In this document: positions 46,155 to 52,206 of the stretch, one piece after another
How the letters are laid out: each line of letters begins with the position of its first letter
Numbering within the stretch: position 1 is the stretch's first letter
Assembly: GCA_001295905.1 (NCBI GenBank)
Contig: LJHT01000054.1
Location: 1 to 53,452 of the forward strand
Reading direction: 5' to 3'
Source: a beta proteobacterium AAP51
GTDB lineage: Bacteria; Pseudomonadota; Gammaproteobacteria; Burkholderiales; Burkholderiaceae_C
DNA: 53,452 bases
Notes under the pieces: generated by a model
Seen by the model: the letters and a program-made list of their open reading frames with translations, nothing else
What the model was told of the DNA's origin: nothing
Database searches by the model: none
Made by a program: the position numbers and the translations under genes

Positions 46155-46541
46155 ATGCAAGCGCTGAAGACCTACCTCGTCGAAGACAGCCCCTTGATCC
46201 GCCAGGACCTCGTCGCCACGCTCGAGGAACTGGGCGATGTGCAGGTGGTGGGCTGGGCCAGCAGCGAAAGCGCAGCCGTCGGCTGGCTGGCCGACCCGGC
46301 GCACAGCCCCGGGCTCGTCATCGTCGACATCTTTCTCGAGGGCGGCTCGGGCCTGGGCGTGCTGCGCGCCATGCACGGCCGCGCCCACCCGCTGCGCACC
46401 GTGGTGCTGAGCAACTACGCCACGCCCGAGGTGCGCCAGCGCTGCCTGGAACTGGGCGTCGAGCGCGTTTTCGACAAGTCGGGCGATATCGAAGACCTGC
46501 TGTGCTACTGCCGTGCCACCGCCGCCCGGTTGCCTAGTTGA
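46155..46541 (+). CDS. Single-domain response regulator (receiver only)
   Basis: A 128-residue CheY-like receiver: acidic pair in YLVEDSPLIRQDL, phosphoacceptor Asp in LVIVDIFLEGGSG (about residue 56), switch Ser in VVLSNYAT and conserved Lys in RVFDKSGDIEDLL. There is no output domain. The ATG at 46155 gives the whole fold; longer readings add only non-conserved residues. Its 3' end overlaps the convergent NarL-type gene by 8 bp. Likely partner: the sensorless histidine kinase at 47208, by context. Confidence 0.88.
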   Translation: MQALKTYLVEDSPLIRQDLVATLEELGDVQVVGWASSESAAVGWLADPAHSPGLVIVDIFLEGGSGLGVLRAMHGRAHPLRTVVLSNYATPEVRQRCLELGVERVFDKSGDIEDLLCYCRATAARLPS

Positions 46542-47178
46542 TGAGCCCGTGCCGCAGGGCGTAGTGCGTCAGCTCGCTGTTGCTGGCCAGGCCCATCTTT
46601 ACCATCACGCGGCTGCGGTAGGTGCTGACGGTCTTCGCGCTGAGCGACAGGCCCAGCGCCAGCTGCCCCACCGTCTGCCCGCCCGCCAGGCGCAGGAAGA
46701 CTTGCAGCTCGCGTTCGGACAACTGCTCGTGCGGCGCGCGCGTCTCGGCGCCGCGGGCGCTGTCGGCCAGGTCTTCGGCCAGGCGCGAGGCGGTCTCGGC
46801 ACTCACGTAGCGGCGGCCGCAGGCCAGCGTGCGCACCGCGGCCACGATCTCCGTGGGGTCGCCCGCCTTGTTGAGGTAGCCGCTGGCGCCCAGGCGCAGC
46901 AGGCTCACGGCGTAATGCGCCTCGGCATGGCCGCTGAGGATGAGCACCGGCAGCGTGGCCTGGCGCGCGCGGATGGCGGCCAGCGTATCCACGCCGCTCT
47001 GGCCCGGCATGGCGATGTCCAGCACCACCACGTCGACCTCGCCGCGGCGCACGATCTCCAGCGCCTCGCGGCCGTCGGCGGCTTCGGCCACCACGGCAAA
47101 GTCGGCCTGCTCGGCGAAGAACTGCCGCAGCCCGGCGCGCACGAGCGCATGGTCATCGACGATCGCGATGCGGATCAT
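46534..47178 (-). CDS. NarL/FixJ-type LuxR response regulator
   Basis: A 214-residue DNA-binding response regulator. Receiver: DDHALVRAGLRQFF, phosphoacceptor Asp in VVVLDIAMPGQSG (about residue 54), Lys in GYLNKAGDPTEIV. LuxR HTH near residues 150-205: LSERELQVFLRLAGGQTVGQLALGLSLSAKTVSTYRSRVMVKM. It is divergent from the kinase gene at only 29 bp, so their promoters must overlap the coding starts. With that kinase it forms a likely two-component system. Confidence 0.92.
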   Translation of the reverse strand: MIRIAIVDDHALVRAGLRQFFAEQADFAVVAEAADGREALEIVRRGEVDVVVLDIAMPGQSGVDTLAAIRARQATLPVLILSGHAEAHYAVSLLRLGASGYLNKAGDPTEIVAAVRTLACGRRYVSAETASRLAEDLADSARGAETRAPHEQLSERELQVFLRLAGGQTVGQLALGLSLSAKTVSTYRSRVMVKMGLASNSELTHYALRHGLIN

Positions 47179-47207
47179 GCGGCCCCCGGCCCCGAAGGCG
47201 GCACCCG

Positions 47208-48086
47208 GTGAAGATGAACGCGCGCCGCCGCCGTCGGCCCGGCCTGCAGGCCACCGTGCGGCTGCAGGCCATCAACCACCGGCTGGCCGAAGAGGTGCAG
47301 CTGCGCACGCGCCAGCTCACCGAGCTGACGCAACACCTGCAGACCGCGCGCGAAGACGAACGCGCCCGCCTGGCGCGCGACCTGCACGACGAACTGGGCG
47401 CGCTGCTCACCTCGGCCAAGCTGGACGCCGCGCGCCTGCGCTCGCGCCTGGCGGCGGTGCAGCCGCCGGCCGGCGACGCGCTGGAACGCCTGGCCCACCT
47501 GAACGACACGCTGGACCGCGTGATCTCGCTGAAGCGCCGCATCACCGAAGACCTGCGCCCCTCGTCGCTGGACCACCTGGGTTTGGCGGTGACGCTGCAG
47601 ATCCTGGCGCGCGAGTTCGGCGCCCAGGCGGGCGTGCAGGTGCACCTGGACCTGGGCGAGGCCCCGCTGTCGCCCACCGCCGAAACGGCGGCCTACCGCA
47701 TCGTGCAGGAGGCGGTGACCAACATCAGCAAGTACGCCCAGGCGCGGCAGGTGTGGATCTCGCTCGGGCGCCAGGGCGAATGCGCGCTGCTGGTGGTGCG
47801 CGACGACGGCCGCGGCTTCGACACCGCCACGCCGCGCGCGCGCCGCTACGGGCTGGCCGGCATGCGCATCCGCGCCGAGGCTGAACAGGGCCGGCTGCGG
47901 CTGTTCTCCGCGCCAGGGCGCGGCACGCGCATCACCGTGACGCTGCCCCTGCGGGCGGTGGCGGCCAGCACCGGGCGCCAGGGCCATGGCGTTGGTGGCG
48001 CTGAAGCCGCCCAAGCCGGTGAAGATGCTGAAGGGGCGGAAGGGGCGGAAGGGGCTGAAATGGCGGCAGGCGCGCCCCGCGCCTGA
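47208..48086 (+). CDS. Cytoplasmic HisKA_3-type sensor kinase without a recognisable input domain
   Basis: A 292-residue protein lacking membrane segments. A coiled coil (LQAINHRLAEEVQLRTRQLTELTQHLQT) leads into the HisKA_3 dimerisation motif AREDERARLARDLHDELGALL with phosphoaccepting His, then an ATPase domain (EAVTNISKYAQARQVWI, VVRDDGRGFDTATP, GLAGMRIRAEAEQGRL, GRGTRITVTLPL). The tail has Gly-Glu-Ala repeats (EDAEGAEGAEGAE) from a 9-bp tandem repeat at about 48031-48058. The start is the GTG at 47208 or ATG at 47214. It needs a separate sensor or senses in the cytosol; partners are the divergent NarL protein and perhaps the lone receiver. Confidence 0.88.
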   Translation: MKMNARRRRRPGLQATVRLQAINHRLAEEVQLRTRQLTELTQHLQTAREDERARLARDLHDELGALLTSAKLDAARLRSRLAAVQPPAGDALERLAHLNDTLDRVISLKRRITEDLRPSSLDHLGLAVTLQILAREFGAQAGVQVHLDLGEAPLSPTAETAAYRIVQEAVTNISKYAQARQVWISLGRQGECALLVVRDDGRGFDTATPRARRYGLAGMRIRAEAEQGRLRLFSAPGRGTRITVTLPLRAVAASTGRQGHGVGGAEAAQAGEDAEGAEGAEGAEMAAGAPRA

Positions 48087-48115
48087 AGGCCCGGCCCCGC
48101 CGCGCAGCGGACGGG

Positions 48116-48132
48116 GCGCTGTCCTACAGCGC
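48116..48132. promoter_or_regulatory. 17-bp perfect palindrome upstream of the DUF883-like gene
   Basis: GCGCTGT (48116-48122), CCT, ACAGCGC (48126-48132) is a perfect dyad in the 168-bp gap between the kinase gene and the DUF883-like gene, 122 bp before the latter's ATG. Position and symmetry suggest an operator. The core TGTCCTACA recalls the TGTAGGACA at 46037 (opposite strand). The binder is unknown; the NarL-type or Crp/Fnr proteins encoded nearby are candidates. Confidence 0.45.
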
Positions 48133-48254
48133 AGCCCTGCCCGGCCCCACGGCGCCAGGGCCTGCCGGCCGCTGGCCCCTGGGACGCAGGGCGCCCACAC
48201 TGGCCCCAGCCGCGCGCCGCGTGTGCCCCCCTCGAGTGCCCTGAAAGGCCCGCC

Positions 48255-48527
48255 ATGAACCCCGAAGCCAACCACCAGATCCTGGACCGTGCTGCCGCCA
48301 CGGCCGACAACGCCACCGCCCAGGCCCTGGGCGCCGCCCAGCGCGGCGTCAGCGCCTTGCGTGATGGCTCGCACCAGCTGCTGGACCGCGCCCAGCATGC
48401 CAACGACAGCACCGTGGCCTATGTGCGCAGCCAGCCCATGAAGGCCCTGCTCATCGCCGCTGGCGCCGGCGCCGCGCTGATGGCCGTGGCCAGCTTCCTG
48501 GCGCGCCACCCGCGTTCGCACGACTGA
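48255..48527 (+). CDS. Small membrane-anchored protein, DUF883/ElaB-YqjD-like
   Basis: A 90-residue protein with an amphipathic helical N-terminal part (MNPEANHQILDRAAATADNATAQALGAAQRGVSALRDG...) and one C-terminal membrane helix (PMKALLIAAGAGAALMAVASFLARH), the layout of YqjD/ElaB proteins that tether ribosomes to the membrane in stationary phase. Similarity is by shape and the RSQPMKALLIAAGAGA segment, not strong sequence identity. A perfect palindrome precedes it. The start codon context matches that of the PEP-CTERM gene. Confidence 0.72.
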   Translation: MNPEANHQILDRAAATADNATAQALGAAQRGVSALRDGSHQLLDRAQHANDSTVAYVRSQPMKALLIAAGAGAALMAVASFLARHPRSHD

Positions 48528-48591
48528 AGCCTTGCCGGGGCCGGCCCACAGGCCTTGCGGGCCCTCCGGCCCCAGGCCGGCACCGCGGCCT

Positions 48592-49518
48592 TCAGGCATC
48601 CACACGCCCGTCGAAGAAGGTGTAGCCCAGCTGGCGCTTCTTGGCGCGGTACATCGCCGTGTCGGCATGGCGCAGCAGCAGCGCAGTGGTGCTGCCGTCC
48701 GAAGGGCTGACGGCAATGCCGATGCTGGGCCGCACGCTCAATTCCAGCGGGCCCACGCTCAGCGGTGCAGAGATGGCGTCGAAGAGCTTGGCCGCCACCT
48801 GTTCGAGCTGGCCGCGCCCCATCGGCGTGGCCAGCAGGCAGGCGAATTCGTCGCCGCCCAGGCGGCACACCATGTCGCCGCCACGCACGGCGCGGCTCAG
48901 GCGCTGGGCCACGATGCGCAGCAGCTCGTCACCGGTCTGGTGGCCGTGCTGGTCGTTGATGGGCTTGAAGTTGTCGAGGTCGAGGAACAGCACCGCCAGC
49001 GTGGCGTGGGCATCGGTGCTGCGGCGGGCCAGGGCGGCGTCCAGCCGCGCCTGGAAGCAGCCGCGGTTGGGCAGTGCGGTCAGGCCGTCATGCTCGGCCA
49101 GGTGCAGCGCGCGGCGTTCGCCGTCGCGCGTGCCGGCCAGCTCGTGGCGCGCCCGCGCCAAAGCGGCGCGCACGTCCTGCAGTTCCTGCTCGATGCGCGC
49201 GCGCTCGCCATGCGCCTGGGCCAGGCCCGGGCGCAGCTGGTGCAGTGCATGGGCGCAGTCTTGCACCAGGCCGCGCAGCGCCTGTTCCGGCAACTCGGGC
49301 AGGCCCAGGCCGGCGTGCAGGCGCTCGGCGATGGCGGTGACGAGCAGCGCGTGGTCGGGCAGCCCGACCAGTGGCGCGGGTACGGCACGCGTTCGCGCCG
49401 CACTGGCCGGCGTGGCCTGAAGCGCGCCCGCGCGCTGCCGCGGCGGGCGGGGGGGCTGCTGCTGTTGCAGCGGTTGCGGCTGTTGCGGCTGCCGCAGCTC
49501 GGGCACCGCCGACATCAC
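48592..49518 (-). CDS. Diguanylate cyclase (GGDEF), soluble
   Basis: A 308-residue protein. The first 50 residues are Gln/Pro-rich (QPQQPQPLQQQQPPRPPRQR), then a helical region to about 135, then the GGDEF domain (AEHDGLTALPNRGCFQARLDAAL). The active site is intact: VLFLDLDNFKPIND and VCRLGGDEFACLL, with an RGGD inhibitory site five residues before it, so c-di-GMP synthesis with product inhibition is expected. No membrane helix or recognised sensor domain. Its start overlaps the DUF3309 stop by ATGA, so both are co-translated. Confidence 0.9.
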   Translation of the reverse strand: MMSAVPELRQPQQPQPLQQQQPPRPPRQRAGALQATPASAARTRAVPAPLVGLPDHALLVTAIAERLHAGLGLPELPEQALRGLVQDCAHALHQLRPGLAQAHGERARIEQELQDVRAALARARHELAGTRDGERRALHLAEHDGLTALPNRGCFQARLDAALARRSTDAHATLAVLFLDLDNFKPINDQHGHQTGDELLRIVAQRLSRAVRGGDMVCRLGGDEFACLLATPMGRGQLEQVAAKLFDAISAPLSVGPLELSVRPSIGIAVSPSDGSTTALLLRHADTAMYRAKKRQLGYTFFDGRVDA

Positions 49519-49673
49519 AGCCGCCCGGTGAGGAAGAGCACCAGCAGCACCACCACCACCAGGCCCAGCACGCCGCTGGGCCCGTAGCCCCAGCCGCGGC
49601 TGTGCGGCCAGGCCGGCACGGCGCCGATGAGCAGCAGAACCAGGACGATCAACACGATGGTGGTCAGGCTCAT
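49515..49673 (-). CDS. DUF3309 small hydrophobic protein
   Basis: A 52-residue membrane peptide: MSLTTIVLIVLVLLLIGAVPAWPHSRGWGYGPSGVLGLVVVVLLVLFL, two hydrophobic segments around the conserved PAWPHSRGWGYGPSG loop that defines DUF3309. Function unknown; such proteins are often near stress-response or Crp/Fnr genes. A GGAGAA ribosome-binding site precedes the ATG at 49673. Translation is coupled to the diguanylate cyclase downstream. Confidence 0.85.
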   Translation of the reverse strand: MSLTTIVLIVLVLLLIGAVPAWPHSRGWGYGPSGVLGLVVVVLLVLFLTGRL

Positions 49674-49789
49674 GGCGTTCTCCTGCCCCCGAGGTGAGGG
49701 CGATGCGTGCAGCTTAGGCAGCGCAAGCCGCGTTTTCGGTGCGTTGCCGTACCGATGCAGCGCCAAGGGCCCTGCAAAGTGAGGCGCTG

Positions 49790-50032
49790 ATGACGACCCC
49801 GCCCCTGCCCCCCACACCCCGCCCGCCCACGCTGGTCTGCCCGCTGTGCGGGCAAGGCCTGCAGCGCCGCCCGCGCCGCTTCACCGACCGCCTGCGCGCG
49901 CTGTGGCAGCCCTCGGGCCTGCCCTTGCTGCGCTACGCCTGCCGCAGCGGCCGTTGCGGCTGGCAAGGCCTGCTGCGCGGCGAGTTGCCGCGCAGTGCCG
50001 GCTACCTGCCGCAGCAGTGGCTGGAGCCTTGA
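49790..50032 (+). CDS. Small zinc-ribbon-like protein of unknown function
   Basis: An 80-residue protein with a CPLCG knuckle near residue 17 (LVCPLCGQGLQRRPRRFTDRLR) and a CRSGRCGW knuckle near residue 55, four cysteines that could bind one zinc. Arg-rich between them. I do not recognise the family. It stands alone on the plus strand between the DUF3309 and Crp/Fnr genes, both on the minus strand; a start at 49739 would add unconserved residues. Confidence 0.6.
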   Translation: MTTPPLPPTPRPPTLVCPLCGQGLQRRPRRFTDRLRALWQPSGLPLLRYACRSGRCGWQGLLRGELPRSAGYLPQQWLEP

Positions 50033-50070
50033 GCCCTTGAACGCCTGATGTGTTGCGGCCCTTCGGCGCC

Positions 50071-50769
50071 TCAACCCAGATGCAGCGCATACACGGCGCG
50101 GTCGGCCGCGTAGCAGCTGCAGGCCGCGGCTTCCAGCCCTGGCCGGTCGGTCACGGTGAGCTCGCCGCGGTGGTAGTGGATGAGGCCGCGGCGCTGCAGC
50201 TCGCCGGCGGCCACCGTCACGCCCACCCGGCGCACCCCCAGCATGTAGGCCAGGATCTCGTGCGTGACATGGAAGTGGCTGGCCTGCGCGCGGTCCTGGC
50301 TCATCAGCAGCCAGCGCGCCAGGCGCTGCGCCACGAGGTGAAAGCGCAGGCAGCCGGCCGAAGACACCATCTGCGCCATCACCACGTAAAGGTAGAGCGC
50401 CAGCTGGCGCTGCAGCGCCGGGCTGGCCTTCAGTTCGCAGCGGAAGGCCGCGGCCGTGATGCGCAGCGAGCGGCCCGCCCCCTGCACCAGCCAGCGCGTG
50501 GGCGCCTGCGCCACACCCAGCAGCAAGGCCGTACCGACCATGCCCTCGCGCCCCACCATGCCCACTTCCAGGCCCGGGTGCTCGTCCACGCGCGCCAGCA
50601 GCGAGATGAAACCTTCGGTGGGGAAGTAGACGTGGCTGGACTTCACGCCCGCCTCGCCCAGCACCTCGCTCAGGCCGAGCTGCACCGTTTCGCACAGCGC
50701 CAGCAGCCGCGCACGGTCGCGCACGGGCAGGCTTTCGATCAAGAGGTTGTGGGCAGCGCTCAAGGCCAT
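50071..50769 (-). CDS. Crp/Fnr family transcriptional regulator, downstream copy
   Basis: A 232-residue regulator with a cyclic-nucleotide-binding-like beta-roll (SSHVYFPTEGFISLLARVDEHPGLEVGMVGREGMVGTALLL) and a winged HTH (HVTHEILAYMLGVRRVGVTVAAGELQRRGLIHYHRGELTVTDRPGLE). No N-terminal Fe-S cysteines as in Fnr. The C-terminus has a C-x-C-Y motif (AAACSCYAADRAVYALHLG) shared with the upstream paralogue. The ATG at 50769 is chosen. A 14-bp palindrome CGGTGCCGGCACCG (50795-50808) lies just upstream. Ligand unknown. Confidence 0.88.
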   Translation of the reverse strand: MALSAAHNLLIESLPVRDRARLLALCETVQLGLSEVLGEAGVKSSHVYFPTEGFISLLARVDEHPGLEVGMVGREGMVGTALLLGVAQAPTRWLVQGAGRSLRITAAAFRCELKASPALQRQLALYLYVVMAQMVSSAGCLRFHLVAQRLARWLLMSQDRAQASHFHVTHEILAYMLGVRRVGVTVAAGELQRRGLIHYHRGELTVTDRPGLEAAACSCYAADRAVYALHLG

Positions 50770-50870
50770 CTCCGGTGCAGCGCTGCAGTCTGGGCGGTGC
50801 CGGCACCGGCCTTCCGTGCAGCAGCGTACACAGGAGCGGCAGCAATGCGCGGCATCTGCCGCACAAACTC

Positions 50871-51617
50871 CTACACGGCAGGCTGGTCGGGCAGCAGGCG
50901 GTCGTATTCCTTCTTCACCACCGCATAACACTCGCAGCTGCTGGTTTCCAGGCCCGGGCGGTCGAGCACGGTGATGCGGCCGCGCGCATAGCGGATGAGG
51001 CCGCGGCGCTGCAGCTTCAGCGCCGCCTCGGTCACGCCCTCGCGGCGCACGCCCAGCATGTTGGCAATGAGCTCCTGCGTCATCACGAGTTCGTTGCCGT
51101 GCAGGCGGTCCAGGCTCAGCAGCAGCCAGCGGCACAGCTGCTGGTCCAGGCTGTGGTGGCGGTTGCACACCGCCGTCTGCGCCATCTGCGTGATGAGGGC
51201 CTGCGTGTAGCGCAGCAGCAGGTGCATCACCGGGCCGGGGTGGTCGAACTCGGTCTTCACGGCGCGCGAGCGCAGGCGCCAGCCCTGGCCGGCGCTTTGC
51301 ACCACGGCGCGGCTGGGCGTGGTTTCGCCACCCATGAACAGCGAGATGCCCACCACGCCTTCGTTGCCCACCACGGCAATCTCGGCCGAAGCGCCGTCTT
51401 CCATCACGTACAGCAGCGAGACGATGGACGTGGTGGGGAAGTACACGTGGCTCAGCGGCCGGCCTGATTCGTACATCACCTGGCCCAGCGGCATTTCCAC
51501 CCATTCCAGCAGCGGCTGCCAGCGGCGCCATTCCTCGTCGGGCAGCGCGGCAATCAGCTGGTTGCGGCGGGCATCTTCGACGGCGGGGGCTTTGGGAGGG
51601 ACAGCGGGTGTTGCCAT
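50871..51617 (-). CDS. Crp/Fnr family transcriptional regulator, upstream copy
   Basis: A 248-residue paralogue of the next gene: LSHVYFPTTSIVSLLYVMEDGASAEIAVVGNEGVVGISLFMGGE in the sensor domain and VMTQELIANMLGVRREGVTEAALKLQRRGLIRYARGRITVLDRPGLE in the HTH, ending ETSSCECYAVVKKEYDRLLPDQ with the same C-x-C-Y motif. It is 101 bp upstream of the other copy on the same strand. The ATG at 51617 fits the domain start. Two perfect 11-bp direct repeats lie 70-103 bp upstream and may be its operator. Confidence 0.9.
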   Translation of the reverse strand: MATPAVPPKAPAVEDARRNQLIAALPDEEWRRWQPLLEWVEMPLGQVMYESGRPLSHVYFPTTSIVSLLYVMEDGASAEIAVVGNEGVVGISLFMGGETTPSRAVVQSAGQGWRLRSRAVKTEFDHPGPVMHLLLRYTQALITQMAQTAVCNRHHSLDQQLCRWLLLSLDRLHGNELVMTQELIANMLGVRREGVTEAALKLQRRGLIRYARGRITVLDRPGLETSSCECYAVVKKEYDRLLPDQPAV

Positions 51618-51686
51618 GGCGTTGCGGAGCTGAAGGAACGGCGAATCGCGCCGCGGCAAGTCAGGCGGGGCGGGGTGCAGCCAGGG

Positions 51687-51720
51687 AGCCGACACGCTGC
51701 CACTGTAAAAGCCGACACGC
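51687..51720. promoter_or_regulatory. Pair of 11-bp direct repeats before the upstream Crp/Fnr gene
   Basis: AGCCGACACGC occurs exactly at 51687-51697 and 51710-51720, a start-to-start distance of 23 bp, about two helical turns. The space between contains CACTGTAAA. The rest of the gap 51618-51890 is GC-rich with no supported gene. Repeats phased on one DNA face suggest binding sites, possibly for autoregulation. Confidence 0.45.
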
Positions 51721-51890
51721 GGGGCCGTATGTTCGGCAGCGCACGGACGCGGGAGCAGTCGCGGGCTGGGGCGCGCAGCAGCGCGTGGGGCGGTGCGCAC
51801 CCACCAGCGCCGCCAGCCGGCTGTCATGCAGCGCACAGACGAAGCGCCCGGCGGCGCCTACAACGCAGCATGACCCCTGGAGAGCCCGCC

Positions 51891-51956
51891 ATGACGCCTA
51901 CCCTGCCACCAACCCCCTGCCCCGCCACCGGCGCCCCCCTAGGGCGGGCCCTGTGA
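51891..51956 (+). CDS. Possible 21-residue upstream ORF
   Basis: MTPTLPPTPCPATGAPLGRA then L, with a ribosome-binding-like GGAGAG nine bases before the ATG and the same AGCCCGCCATGA start context seen at 45341 and 48255. Its stop overlaps the GTG of the next small gene (GTGA). It is Pro-rich and could be a leader peptide that couples translation; it may equally be chance. No protein family is recognised. Confidence 0.35.
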   Translation: MTPTLPPTPCPATGAPLGRAL

Positions 51957-52189
51957 GCGCGCCGCCCCTGTGGGCCACTTCGGCCGACGGCGAATGTGCC
52001 GACACCAAGCCCACCGAGCTGGACGCGCTGCGCAGCCATCTGCACCAGTGTGCGGCCGCGCACACGCGGATGGCCGCTTTCCAGGGTGAAGTGCTGCGCC
52101 TGCGCGGCTTCGTGCTGGGCCGGCTGGTCAGCAGCGTGGCGCTGGTGCTGGGCCTGCCGCTGGCGGCCTGGCTGTTGCTGCGGCTTTGA
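51953..52189 (+). CDS. Small hypothetical membrane protein
   Basis: A 78-residue protein beginning at a GTG that overlaps the 21-codon ORF stop. It has a polar N-terminal part with helix (PTELDALRSHLHQCAAAHTRMAAFQGEVLRLRG) and one C-terminal membrane segment (LVSSVALVLGLPLAAWLLLRL). No ribosome-binding site of its own is evident, so coupling to the ORF before it is plausible. It ends 17 bp before the cyclic glucan synthase start. Codon usage is in keeping with neighbours. Function unknown. Confidence 0.5.
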   Translation: MSAPPLWATSADGECADTKPTELDALRSHLHQCAAAHTRMAAFQGEVLRLRGFVLGRLVSSVALVLGLPLAAWLLLRL

Positions 52190-52206
52190 CGGCCACGACC
52201 GAAGCG

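Noticed and set aside
50795..50808. 14-bp palindrome CGGTGCCGGCACCG upstream of the downstream Crp/Fnr gene
   Set aside because: Perfect, but made of GC-rich words common in this genome, so not listed as an operator on its own.
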